Source: Ga0077555 sp963741565
GTDB taxonomy: Bacteria; Pseudomonadota; Alphaproteobacteria; Rhizobiales; Hyphomicrobiaceae
Length of the DNA: 64,000 bases
Direction of reading: 5' to 3'
NCBI GenBank assembly: GCA_963741565.1
Contig: CAVUIK010000016.1
Location: 248,001-312,000, forward strand
The notes below the pieces were generated by a model. The model ran no database searches and was not told the DNA's origin. It saw nothing but the letters and a program-made list of their open reading frames with translations. Position 1 is the stretch's first letter. Every line of letters starts with the position of its first letter. Both the position numbers and the translations under genes were made by a program. Shown piece after piece: positions 26,490-35,162 of the stretch.

Positions 26490-27302
26490 ATGGCCACGCC
26501 GATACGCACCAGCTACACCGTCGATGCCTATAACGTCTCGCACGCATCCGAGAATAAGATCCACGACGATGCCGTCGCCAAAAAGCTCGGCTTCAGCGGC
26601 GGCTTGGTGCCAGGCGTCGAGGTCTATGCGTACGCCAGCCATTTGGCTGTGCAGCGCTGGGGCCGGGTTTGGCTGGAGCGGGGTACGATGGAGGCGCGCT
26701 TTCTGAAGCCGGTTTACGACGGGCGCAAGGCGACAGTCACAGCTGAAGAACAAGGCGAAGTGCTGCAATTGAAGGTGGAGAGTGAAGGCGTCTTGTGTGC
26801 CACCGGGCGTGCGGGTCTCGGGTCCGCCTCACAGGTTGCGCCATGGATCGAGGGCTATCAGCATCATCCATCACCCGATCATTCGTCGCGCCCGCCTGCC
26901 GATGAAAAAAGCTTGGCGCCCGGCAACTGGCTCGGCATTGCGCCGATCACCCTGACCAAGGAGGTGGCGTCCACCTATCTGAAGGACGTGCGCGAGCAGC
27001 ATCCGATCTACGCGAAGGAGGGACTGGCGCATCCCGGCACGCTGCTGCGGTTGTGCAATGCGGCGCTGCGCGAGAACGTCGTGCTTGCGCCCTGGATTCA
27101 TACCGGCAGCAGGGTGCGCAACTTCGGTGTCGGGCGCATCGGGGATGAATTCACGGTGCGGGCCCGCGTGCAGGACAACTACGAACGCAAGGGTCACCGT
27201 CTGGTTGATCTGGATTGCCTGATTATCAAGAACGGCACGACACCGATCGCGCACATCCTGCACACGGCAGTCTACCGGCTTCGCCACCTGGAGGCGGCGT
27301 AG
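26490..27302 (+). CDS. Double-hotdog (MaoC-like) protein
   Basis: A 270-residue protein. The first domain contains HASENKIHDDAVAKKLGFSGGLVPGVEVY, a variant of the MaoC hydratase 'N-x-H-D...A...G' block, followed by a beta-sheet core (MEARFLKPVYDGRKATVT). The second half has a hotdog-like region with a long helix and the strand set GDEFTVRARV. The catalytic Asp/His pair is less canonical than in R-specific enoyl-CoA hydratases. Probably acts on an acyl-CoA or binds one. Last gene of the plus-strand cluster. Confidence 0.7.
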   Translation: MATPIRTSYTVDAYNVSHASENKIHDDAVAKKLGFSGGLVPGVEVYAYASHLAVQRWGRVWLERGTMEARFLKPVYDGRKATVTAEEQGEVLQLKVESEGVLCATGRAGLGSASQVAPWIEGYQHHPSPDHSSRPPADEKSLAPGNWLGIAPITLTKEVASTYLKDVREQHPIYAKEGLAHPGTLLRLCNAALRENVVLAPWIHTGSRVRNFGVGRIGDEFTVRARVQDNYERKGHRLVDLDCLIIKNGTTPIAHILHTAVYRLRHLEAA

Positions 27303-27317
27303 CGCCACCACGCAGCG

Positions 27318-28148
27318 TCAAGCCTTGGGCAAGGCGCCGCCGATGAGCCGGCCTGCAATCACCATTTCCGGACTGGTCTTGCGATAGGTCTCGATCACCC
27401 GCAGGAAATCGGCCCGCTCCTGGCCAGCGGGTGCGGACTGCGGTGCGGGGTCCGCTGCCAATTGCGGGCGAAGCTGTGCGACGACCGCGTCAATCCGCGC
27501 GCGCAAGGTGTCGCCGGCGGCGGCCATCTCCGGTCTGGCAAGACGCGGCTGCAGCACCGTCGCCACATGCGCGATGAAGCCCGGCCAGGGCGCGAGCATC
27601 CGGTAGAGTCCCGGCACAAACGACTTACCATCCGTGATCGTGGCCAATTGCGCGACGACGGCGCGATGGGCCAAATCAAGTTTCGCGAGGTCGGCCATGG
27701 GCGGCGTCGCGGGCAGGCTCGGCGGGGCCGACCAGCTCGCGGGTGCGCGGGTCGGTATCCGGGACGTCGGCACGGCGCCAGTCAGGATGCCGCGTACCAA
27801 GCCGGCAAATACCATGTTGACGGGCGCCACTCGCACAAATCCAGCGCAGACATTGGCGACTGTCGCCTGGGCCTTGGCGTCGAGGCCCCACACCTCGAGT
27901 ACATCGCGCGAGATCGGATCGAGCGGTGTCAATGCTAGGTCGGCCGCCGCCCGCCAACCCGTGTCCTGGCCCGTGCCATTTCGGAACAGTGGAGCAACCG
28001 CGTCCCACGACCACTCGAGCAATCCTGGCCGCGTCGCCATGTGGCGATGAATGGCCGAAACATAGGGGACGCCCCAGAGCGTCCGGATCTCGCCGAAGAT
28101 GTCGGCGATCCGGCCTGTGGCCTCGGATTCAGGCAGCTCTGACAGCAT
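27318..28148 (-). CDS. Probable DehI-type halocarboxylic acid dehalogenase family protein
   Basis: A 276-residue, mostly helical protein starting MLSELPESEATGRIADIFGEIR, with GVPYVSAIHRHMATRPGLLEW and the helix VANVCAGFVRVAPVNMVFAGL, resembling the repeated helical halves of the DehI/group I haloacid dehalogenase family. Many annotated members have unknown substrates, and the catalytic aspartate could not be located with certainty. It is convergent with the MaoC-like gene, with a 15-bp gap, and divergent from the acyltransferase. Confidence 0.55.
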   Translation of the reverse strand: MLSELPESEATGRIADIFGEIRTLWGVPYVSAIHRHMATRPGLLEWSWDAVAPLFRNGTGQDTGWRAAADLALTPLDPISRDVLEVWGLDAKAQATVANVCAGFVRVAPVNMVFAGLVRGILTGAVPTSRIPTRAPASWSAPPSLPATPPMADLAKLDLAHRAVVAQLATITDGKSFVPGLYRMLAPWPGFIAHVATVLQPRLARPEMAAAGDTLRARIDAVVAQLRPQLAADPAPQSAPAGQERADFLRVIETYRKTSPEMVIAGRLIGGALPKA

Positions 28149-28292
28149 GCAGGTCTCTCGTTTGTCCTAGCTGACGGCGTGCGATCACGTTCCGGTGAGT
28201 CCGGCGAATGGCGTTCACGTTGGCACACGCCTTGTACTTGGGCCAGTGGGGTATCTGCCGTTGACCTGAACTTATTATCGCTAGAGGCCGCC

Positions 28293-29549
28293 ATGCTCAG
28301 ATCCGCAGTCCCTACTCGACTCGATTGGGTCGACGTCGCAAAAGGCATTTGTATCGTCCTCGTCGTCCTCATGCATGCCACGCATGGTGTCGAAAAGGCC
28401 GTGGGAACCACAACCTGGATCGATCCTTTTATTGCATGGGCGCGCCCTTTCCGGTTGCCTGATTTCTTCCTGATCTCGGGCCTTTTTCTGGCGTCTCGGA
28501 TTAAGCTGCCGTGGCGCACGTATCTCGACAGCCGGGTTCTGCACTTTGTGTATTTCTATGTACTTTGGATGCACGTGCTATTGGCCATCAAGGCGGCCGG
28601 GATCATCAGCGAGCAGGGCATCGGCGGGTTCGCGGAGATCTATCTGCAGAGTTTCATCCGCCCCTACGGACCGATCTGGTTCATCTATCTGCTCGGCGTC
28701 TATTGCGTCGTCACCAAACTGCTGCAGCCGGTCGCAAAACCATTGGTGATGGCGTCCGCGGTCGTCATGCACTGCCTGTGGCCGGAGACCGGCATCTTCG
28801 TACTCGATGAGTTCGCCAATCGCTTCGTGTTCTTCTACACGGGCTACGCTTTGAGCCAGCTCATCTTCGGAATTGCCGGCCGGCTCGGCAGCATCCCGAC
28901 CCCGGTCGCGCTCGGCGTTTTGGCCGTATGGGCCGTCGCCAATCAGTGGGGCGTGGCGAGCGGCTGGGCTGCCGTCAAAGGTGTGGACCTTGTCTATTCG
29001 GGCGTCGGGATTGCTGCGGTGATTGCAGCCAGCGTGTTGCTGGTCGGCACCGCTGGCGGCCACGTGCTGGCGTTCTGCGGCAGCCGGACGATCGCCATCT
29101 ATCTGGCCTTTACGATTTTCATGGGCGCCTCGCGCGTGGTTCTCCTCAAGCTCGGCTTTGGATTCGTTCCAGAGGTCGTCGCAATCGCGTCAACGTTGGC
29201 CGGGATCATTGGTTCCCTGACGCTGGCGATGCTGGTGCGCGGGACCCGCATGGGTTTCCTGTTCGAGCGTCCCGGTTGGTTCGGGCTTGGACAGCCTGAT
29301 GCCGTGCCTGTCCACGCTGCGCGCCGGTTGCGCGAGCCGCGCATCGTCGGAATGCCACGGCGATTGGGACGGTCCCAACGGATCGACCGCAATGGTCTCG
29401 TGGGCCCTGCGATGGTAGTATCGGGGGGTGATGAGCAATCTCTTCGAAGCCGCAGGTCTGGAAGCGGGGTCTGCGCGCCCCCTCGCGGATCGGCTCCGGC
29501 CGGCGAAATTATCGGACGTGGTTGGACAGGACCACCTCGTTGGGCCTGA
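28293..29549 (+). CDS. Acyltransferase 3 family membrane protein
   Basis: An integral membrane O-acyltransferase (OafA/NodX-like) with about ten hydrophobic segments. The N-terminal RLDWVDVAKGICIVLVVLMHA carries the family's start and catalytic-type histidine, and RPFRLPDFFLISGLFL follows. It would acylate a surface sugar or lipid using a cytoplasmic acyl donor. Homology appears to end near the last helix (LAMLVRGTRMGFLFERPGW, about 29280). The remaining 90 residues are basic, low-complexity and overlap rarA by about 119 bp, so an indel near 29285 is possible (the next frame stops at about 29299). Confidence 0.75.
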   Translation: MLRSAVPTRLDWVDVAKGICIVLVVLMHATHGVEKAVGTTTWIDPFIAWARPFRLPDFFLISGLFLASRIKLPWRTYLDSRVLHFVYFYVLWMHVLLAIKAAGIISEQGIGGFAEIYLQSFIRPYGPIWFIYLLGVYCVVTKLLQPVAKPLVMASAVVMHCLWPETGIFVLDEFANRFVFFYTGYALSQLIFGIAGRLGSIPTPVALGVLAVWAVANQWGVASGWAAVKGVDLVYSGVGIAAVIAASVLLVGTAGGHVLAFCGSRTIAIYLAFTIFMGASRVVLLKLGFGFVPEVVAIASTLAGIIGSLTLAMLVRGTRMGFLFERPGWFGLGQPDAVPVHAARRLREPRIVGMPRRLGRSQRIDRNGLVGPAMVVSGGDEQSLRSRRSGSGVCAPPRGSAPAGEIIGRGWTGPPRWA

Positions 29550-30759
29550 CGGTACGCTGACACGCGCGCTGAAGTCCGGCCGCGTCCCGAGCCTCATTCT
29601 GTGGGGGCCGCCCGGGACCGGCAAGACGACAATTGCTCGGCTTCTGGCCAAGGACGTGCGTCTCGAGTTCGAGCAGCTCTCTGCTATTTTCTCCGGAGTT
29701 CAGGATCTCAAGAAGGCGTTCGAGCGCGCGCGGGCCCGCCGCGAGGTTGGTAAGGGCACGTTGCTGTTTATCGACGAGATCCATCGTTTTAACCGTTCGC
29801 AGCAGGACAGTTTCCTGCCCGTGATGGAGGACGGGACGATCACCCTCGTCGGCGCTACGACGGAGAACCCGTCCTTCGAGCTGAACGCCGCTGTCCTGTC
29901 GCGGGCGTCGGTCCTCGTTCTCAACCGCCACGATGAGGCGGCACTCGAGCTGTTGTTGCAGCGGGCCGAGGCTGAGGAGGGGCGGACACTCCCGCTCGAC
30001 GCCGATGCCCGTTCGACACTGCTCGGCATGGCCGACGGGGATGGCCGGACCGTCATCAATCTGGCGGCCGAGGTTCTTTCCGGTGTCGCCGAGGGACAAA
30101 AGCCCCTCGACCGGGCCGCTTTGAGCACGCTCGTGCAACGGCGGGCGCCGCTGTATGACAAGAGCCGCGACGGGCACTACAACCTGATTTCAGCATTGCA
30201 CAAGGCGGTCCGCGGCTCAGATCCAGACGCTGCGCTCTACTGGCTGGCCCGCATGCTGGATGGCGGCGAAGACCGCCTGTTTCTCGCGCGCCGGCTGGTG
30301 CGGATGGCGATCGAGGACATCGGGTTGGCAGATCCGCAAGCGTTGGTCCAGGCGCTGGCGGCGAAGGATGTCTACGATTTCCTGGGTTCTCCGGAAGGCG
30401 AATTGGCGCTGGCTCAGGCGACGATCTATCTGGCAACGGCGCCGAAATCGAACGCGGCCTATGTCGCCTACAAGGCCGCCATGCGGGCGGCAAAGGAGCA
30501 CGGTAGTCTCAGCCCGCCGAAGCACATCCTCAATGCCCCGACCAAACTCATGAGTGAGCAGGGGTACGGGGCAGGTTATGATTACGATCACGATGCGCCG
30601 GACGCGTTTTCCGGCCAGAACTACTTTCCCGACGAGATGCGCCAGCGCCCGCAGTACTACGTTCCGCCGGAACGCGGCTTCGAACGCGAAATACGAAAGC
30701 GCCTCGCTTACTGGGAGGGATTGCGCCGCAAGCGGGAAGCCGACGGCGACGGCCACTGA
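29431..30759 (+). CDS. rarA: Replication-associated recombination protein A (AAA+ ATPase)
   Basis: A 442-residue MgsA/RarA/WRNIP1 clamp-loader-like ATPase that acts at stalled replication forks. Seen: RPAKLSDVVGQDHLVG, Walker A GPPGTGKT, Walker B LLFIDEIHRFN, sensor 1 VGATTENPSFELN, and the C-terminal tetramerisation region with AALYWLARMLDGGED and MRAAKEHGSLSPPKHILNAPT. The ATG at 29431 follows a GTG in the same frame; either may be used. Its 3' end overlaps the convergent L,D-transpeptidase gene by 52 bp. Confidence 0.95.
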   Translation: MSNLFEAAGLEAGSARPLADRLRPAKLSDVVGQDHLVGPDGTLTRALKSGRVPSLILWGPPGTGKTTIARLLAKDVRLEFEQLSAIFSGVQDLKKAFERARARREVGKGTLLFIDEIHRFNRSQQDSFLPVMEDGTITLVGATTENPSFELNAAVLSRASVLVLNRHDEAALELLLQRAEAEEGRTLPLDADARSTLLGMADGDGRTVINLAAEVLSGVAEGQKPLDRAALSTLVQRRAPLYDKSRDGHYNLISALHKAVRGSDPDAALYWLARMLDGGEDRLFLARRLVRMAIEDIGLADPQALVQALAAKDVYDFLGSPEGELALAQATIYLATAPKSNAAYVAYKAAMRAAKEHGSLSPPKHILNAPTKLMSEQGYGAGYDYDHDAPDAFSGQNYFPDEMRQRPQYYVPPERGFEREIRKRLAYWEGLRRKREADGDGH

Positions 30760-32504
30760 TCCTGGAATTCGCCGCGCGCCGCCGTCCTGCTTTGGGTTCG
30801 ACGTTCACTGGTCGGTCCGGTTTGGGCCGGAGCCGTATTTTGCCGATAGATGCCGCGCCGCTTCTCGGCTTCCTCGGCCTTCTTGTCTGCAATGAATTTG
30901 GCGATGTTGGCAGCGGCCTGCTCTTCGCCCTTTGTCTGGACGACGAAATCGGTATGCGGCCCCGTCTCGATGCTGGGGCCGAGATCGGAAATCAGCAGCG
31001 AAGACCCCGCTTGAACATAGGGCAGGATACGCTCCAGCGCGTCTTGTGGAATCTGTACTTGATCGAGTGCCGCCATGGCATAGGGCTTGTCATTGCGCGG
31101 CACAGTCTGATTGGCCTTCTCGCCCTTCTTCAGTTTGATCGGCGCCGAGATTGGGGCCTCTGGCCCTTCGATGGTCACGAAACTCCAGCTGACGCCGCCG
31201 TGCGCATTGGTGTCCATTGCGGTGAAGACGTGCGTCCCCAGAACCCGGTTCGGATCGCGGAAGGTGACGGGGAATTCCGCAATGGGGTAGCGTGCCTGCC
31301 GGATGTAGAGCTTGCCGGCGCGGCGGGAGATGAAGACCGAAATCGGCTCGACGAGGCGGCCTGCATCGCGGGCTTCTTTCTCGGCAGCTGCGCGGAACCC
31401 TTCGTGTTCCTTGGCTGCAGCGGACAAGGTTGTGACTGTTGCGGTCCGCTGTTCCAGGGTGGCGCGGAGTTCCTCCAGTCGCTGGCGCTGAACCTCGACC
31501 TCTTCCTCCGTCTTAGTCTTTAGGGTTTCGGCCTTGGCTATTGCTGTTTCCGTCTTGGCATTGGCGAGGCCGCGCGTCGCCCAGTCCAGGCGCCCGGTTG
31601 TGCGTCTGAGCTGGACCTCACCGGCCTTGAACTCGCGAAGCGCTTTCGCCTGGAGCCCGAGATTGATCTTCACCGCGGCCTTTGCCTCGTTGGCCGCCTT
31701 GACAGCGAGCGCAACCTTGTCGGCGGCAGCGGCCCGCTTCATCCGGGCAGCCTCGATCGGGGAGGTGACTGTGTTCTGGGGGCGCAGAACCTCGACAGAA
31801 GCCGAGCCCGCCGGCCGTGGCAGGCGCGCGCCAAGCATCATCGGACTGTCGGCCGATTGGCTCTCGCCTAGCTGCGGTGGGGCCGCGTGCGGCTCAGACG
31901 GGACGGTGGGCGTAAGCCGCGGCTGAAACAGGGTGGGATGGGAAATCGACATCGGCGCCGTCTCGTCCGGTACCACGACGATGCGGGTATTCATGCGGGT
32001 GATCTTGAACAACCGTTCGGCGAAACCCGACGGCAGGCGAATGCAGCCATGCGAGGCCGGATAGCCCGGAAGGTTGCCTTCATGCAGGGCGACACCCGAC
32101 CATGTGATGCGCTGCATGAACGGCATCGAGGCATCGTCATAGAGATTGGAGATGTGCTCTTCTTTTTTCTCGATGATCGTGAAAGCGCCCTGCGGGGTTT
32201 CGAAGTCTTTGCGGCCGGTCGACACCGGCGAGGAGACCACGACACCATTTTTATCAAAGACGTCGATGCGCTGCCGTTTGATCGAAACGACGGCCAAAAG
32301 CGGGCTTGGATGCGGGGTCAGCACAACCGTACTCACGGCCTGCGGAACCTTGGTGGCTTGCTGCTGCGCTGACTGCCGTCGCGTCTCCTGGGCCAGGGCC
32401 GGCGTTTGGACCGAGGTCGCAACACTGACGGTGGTGGCGAAGACCAGGGATGCCCAGACAACGGCGCCACAGCTACGTGTCACATGATCGACAGTTCTAC
32501 TCAC
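30708..32504 (-). CDS. Large L,D-transpeptidase with coiled coil and a second degenerate YkuD-like domain
   Basis: A 598-residue exported protein. The signal peptide ends about residue 39 (PALAQ). A catalytic YkuD domain spans about 65-180, with H141 and SHGC motif at 151-154 (C154 nucleophile). A proline-rich linker leads to an Ala/Lys/Glu-rich coiled coil (about 250-385). A second segment (about 387-450, ISVFISRRAGKLYIRQ and VTFRDPNRVLGTHVF) resembles the first strands of another YkuD domain but lacks the His/Cys motif. It should crosslink peptidoglycan or anchor proteins to it. Start is GTG at 32504 with AGAGGG upstream. The Arg/Ser-rich tail overlaps rarA. Confidence 0.85.
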   Translation of the reverse strand: MSRTVDHVTRSCGAVVWASLVFATTVSVATSVQTPALAQETRRQSAQQQATKVPQAVSTVVLTPHPSPLLAVVSIKRQRIDVFDKNGVVVSSPVSTGRKDFETPQGAFTIIEKKEEHISNLYDDASMPFMQRITWSGVALHEGNLPGYPASHGCIRLPSGFAERLFKITRMNTRIVVVPDETAPMSISHPTLFQPRLTPTVPSEPHAAPPQLGESQSADSPMMLGARLPRPAGSASVEVLRPQNTVTSPIEAARMKRAAAADKVALAVKAANEAKAAVKINLGLQAKALREFKAGEVQLRRTTGRLDWATRGLANAKTETAIAKAETLKTKTEEEVEVQRQRLEELRATLEQRTATVTTLSAAAKEHEGFRAAAEKEARDAGRLVEPISVFISRRAGKLYIRQARYPIAEFPVTFRDPNRVLGTHVFTAMDTNAHGGVSWSFVTIEGPEAPISAPIKLKKGEKANQTVPRNDKPYAMAALDQVQIPQDALERILPYVQAGSSLLISDLGPSIETGPHTDFVVQTKGEEQAAANIAKFIADKKAEEAEKRRGIYRQNTAPAQTGPTSERRTQSRTAARGEFQDQWPSPSASRLRRNPSQ

Positions 32505-32641
32505 GATGCCCTCTTCGCCCCCACAGGCGCCCGCATGTCTTCAATACCCGCATCCCGGACATTGCATTCCTGTACTTCGCCCTATGTGTTACGCCGATCA
32601 GTTCACAGCATCAAGTCCGTCCGGGGGCATTCGGCAGATCA

Positions 32642-33100
32642 TTATTGCCAGGGCAGCTGCTGGTGGTGGGGCCGGCCCAAGAGTGCCGTGGCGCGGTCCC
32701 GCAGCAGGAACTTCTGGATCTTCCCGGTCGACGTCTTCTGGATCTCGCCGAACATCACAAATCGGGGACAATTGTAGCGGGCGAGGTGATCCTGGCACCA
32801 GGCCAGGATCTACTTGTCGCTCGCTGTCGCGCCCGGCTTCAGCTCGACGAAAGCACAAGGCGTTCCACCCCATTTTCGTATGGTTTGGCCACGACGGCGG
32901 CATGGGCGACGGCGTGATGTTTGTAGAGAACCTCCTCTACCTCGATCGACGAGATATTTTCGCCGCCGGAGATGCTGATATCCTTGGAGCGATCCTTGAG
33001 CTGAATATATCCGTCCGGGTAGATGACACTGAGATCGCCGGTATCGAACCAGCCGCCCGCGAAAGCCTCATTGGTTGCAGTCTTGTTCTTGAGGTAAGGG
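32642..33100 (-). pseudogene. Remnant of an acyl-CoA synthetase (AMP-binding enzyme C-terminus)
   Basis: About 150 codons of the C-terminal part of a FadD/AMP-ligase-type enzyme can be read: YLKNKTATNEAFAGGWFDTGD, then DRSKDISISGGENISSIEVEE, AVVAKP, then after a frameshift near 32865 CAFVELKPGATASDK, a TAG at 32810-32812, and ILAWCQDHLARYNCPRFV followed by the catalytic-lysine motif KTSTGKIQKF. The N-terminal 350 or so residues are absent, replaced by the upstream region of prpE. Truncation plus frameshift plus nonsense codon indicate real decay. It is a paralogous enzyme type, not a duplicate of the adjacent prpE. Confidence 0.82.
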
Positions 33101-33200
33101 CGGGGCCTCTCTGCCCGCGCATTGCCACTTGCGAAGCGCATCGCGAAAATGCTCAGTGCGGGCGGAGAGACGCGTCACGGAACGTGCCACGGAGGGATGG

Positions 33201-35126
33201 ATGAGCCGGTATGCCGAGGTCTATGGGGCCTGGAAGCGGGATCCAGACGCGTTCTGGGCAGAAGCCGCGCGCGAGATCGACTGGATTAACGTGTGGGACA
33301 AGGTGTTCGATCCCTATGCCGGCGAGTACGGCCGCTGGTTCACCGGCGCCGAGTGCAATACCGCCTACAACTGTCTCGACCGGCACGTCCTGCGCGGCCG
33401 CGGCGATCAGAAGGCGCTGATCTACGATAGCCCGGTCACTCAATCGACCAAGAGCTTTACCTACAGCGAGTTGACCCACGAGGTCGCAACCCTAGGTGCC
33501 GTCCTCCAGGGCCTTGGCGTCAAGACCGGCGATCGCGTGATCATCTATATGCCGATGGTGCCCGAGGCCGCGATCGCCATGCTGGCGTGCGCCCGGATCG
33601 GCGCGGTCCACTCGGTGGTATTCGGCGGGTTCGCTGCCAGCGAGTTGGCGACGAGGTTCAACGATTCAAGGCCGGTGGCTGTGCTTTCTGCTAGTTGCGG
33701 TATCGAGACGGCGCGCGTGATCCCTTACAAGCCGCTGCTCGACAAGGCCATCGAACTCGCCGAGCACAAGCCCACCATCAGCCTGGTTCTGCAGCGGCCG
33801 CAAGCCGAAGCCGGCATGACCGAAGGCCGCGATCACGACTGGGCCGAGCTGGTCAAGGACGCCAAGGCCAGCGGCCGAAAGGCCGGGTGCATGCCGGTCA
33901 AGGCGACCGACCCGCTCTATATCCTCTACACGTCGGGGACGACCGGCGCGCCGAAGGGCGTGGTCCGCGACAACGGCGGCCACATGGTCGCGCTGAAGTG
34001 GACGATGAAGAACCACTATGGCATCGATCCGGGCGAGGTGTTCTGGGCGGCGTCGGACGTCGGCTGGGTCGTCGGGCACAGCTACATCGTTTACGCGCCA
34101 TTGCTGCACGGCTGTACGACGATCCTCTACGAGGGCAAGCCCGTCGGCACGCCGGACGCCGGTGCGTTCTGGCGCGTCATTGCCGACCACAAGGTGGCCG
34201 CGATGTTCACGGCACCCACCGCCTTCCGCGCGATCAAAAAGGAAGACCCGGCCGGAGACATGATCAGGCGCTATGATCTGAGCGCCTTCCGCACCTTGTT
34301 CCTGGCGGGTGAGCGGGCCGATCCCGAAACCATCAAGTGGGCCGAAGCCAAGCTTGCCGTGCCAGTCTACGATCATTGGTGGCAGACGGAAACGGGATGG
34401 CCGATTGCCGGCAATCCCGCGGGGCTGGGGGCGTTGCCGGTCAAGTACGGCTCGCCGACGGTGCCGATGCCAGGCTATGACCTCCAATGCCTCGACGAGA
34501 AGGGGCAGCCAGTCCCAGCTGGCCAGACCGGCACGCTCGCCGTGAAGCTGCCGTTGCCACCGTCCTGCCTGCCGACGCTTTGGGGCAACAACGAGCGCTT
34601 TCGCAAGAGCTATCTGGAAGACTTCAAGGGCTACTACACGACCTCCGATGCCGGCTACATCGACACCGATGGCTACGTGTTCGTCATGGCGCGCACCGAT
34701 GACGTGATCAACGTTGCGGGCCATCGCCTGTCGACCGGACAGATGGAAGAGGTGGTCGCCAGGCACAAGGATGTCGGTGAATGCGCGGTAATGGGCGTTG
34801 CCGATGGGCTCAAAGGCCAGATCCCCGCGGGCTTCATTGTGCTCAACGCCGGCGTCAACCGGGACGTCAAGGAGATCGAGGCGGAGGTTGTGCAACTTGT
34901 CCGCGACGAGATCGGGCCGGTCGCTGCTTTTAAGCAAGTGATGACGGTCAAGCGCCTGCCGAAAACGCGCTCCGGCAAGATCCTTCGCGGCACGCTGCGT
35001 GCGATTGCCGATGGCGATCCTTGGAAAATGCCAGCGACCATCGATGACCCCGTCGTTCTCGACGAGATCACCGCCGTCATGCAGGCACACGGCATGGCTG
35101 AGAATGCCAAACCACCGACGGGTTGA
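33201..35126 (+). CDS. prpE: Propionyl-CoA synthetase
   Basis: A 641-residue acetyl/propionyl-CoA synthetase (ANL superfamily). Seen: N-terminal YAEVYGAWKRDPDAFWAEAA, the P-loop-like YTSGTTGAPKGVVRDNGG (the 'RDNGG' form is typical of PrpE), the A5 motif HWWQTETGWPI, TSDAGYID, and C-terminal PKTRSGKILRG with the acetylatable catalytic lysine. It forms propionyl-CoA (or acetyl-CoA) from the acid, ATP and CoA. The ATG at 33201 has GGAGGG upstream. No 2-methylcitrate cycle genes are adjacent. The 3' end lies in a terminator hairpin. Confidence 0.92.
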   Translation: MSRYAEVYGAWKRDPDAFWAEAAREIDWINVWDKVFDPYAGEYGRWFTGAECNTAYNCLDRHVLRGRGDQKALIYDSPVTQSTKSFTYSELTHEVATLGAVLQGLGVKTGDRVIIYMPMVPEAAIAMLACARIGAVHSVVFGGFAASELATRFNDSRPVAVLSASCGIETARVIPYKPLLDKAIELAEHKPTISLVLQRPQAEAGMTEGRDHDWAELVKDAKASGRKAGCMPVKATDPLYILYTSGTTGAPKGVVRDNGGHMVALKWTMKNHYGIDPGEVFWAASDVGWVVGHSYIVYAPLLHGCTTILYEGKPVGTPDAGAFWRVIADHKVAAMFTAPTAFRAIKKEDPAGDMIRRYDLSAFRTLFLAGERADPETIKWAEAKLAVPVYDHWWQTETGWPIAGNPAGLGALPVKYGSPTVPMPGYDLQCLDEKGQPVPAGQTGTLAVKLPLPPSCLPTLWGNNERFRKSYLEDFKGYYTTSDAGYIDTDGYVFVMARTDDVINVAGHRLSTGQMEEVVARHKDVGECAVMGVADGLKGQIPAGFIVLNAGVNRDVKEIEAEVVQLVRDEIGPVAAFKQVMTVKRLPKTRSGKILRGTLRAIADGDPWKMPATIDDPVVLDEITAVMQAHGMAENAKPPTG

Positions 35127-35159
35127 GTGTGCCACCAGATCGGCAAGCGGCACACTCAA
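35123..35159. terminator. Bidirectional terminator after prpE
   Basis: A perfect 11-bp stem (35123-35133 with 35149-35159) and a 15-nt loop, overlapping the prpE stop codon and lying just before the stop of the convergent small gene. Confidence 0.7.
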
Positions 35160-35162
35160 TTC

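Noticed and set aside
33666..35159. A 497-residue minus-strand frame opposite prpE
   Set aside because: Antisense of a well-conserved gene, and its composition (many His, Arg, Val) is typical of shadow frames.
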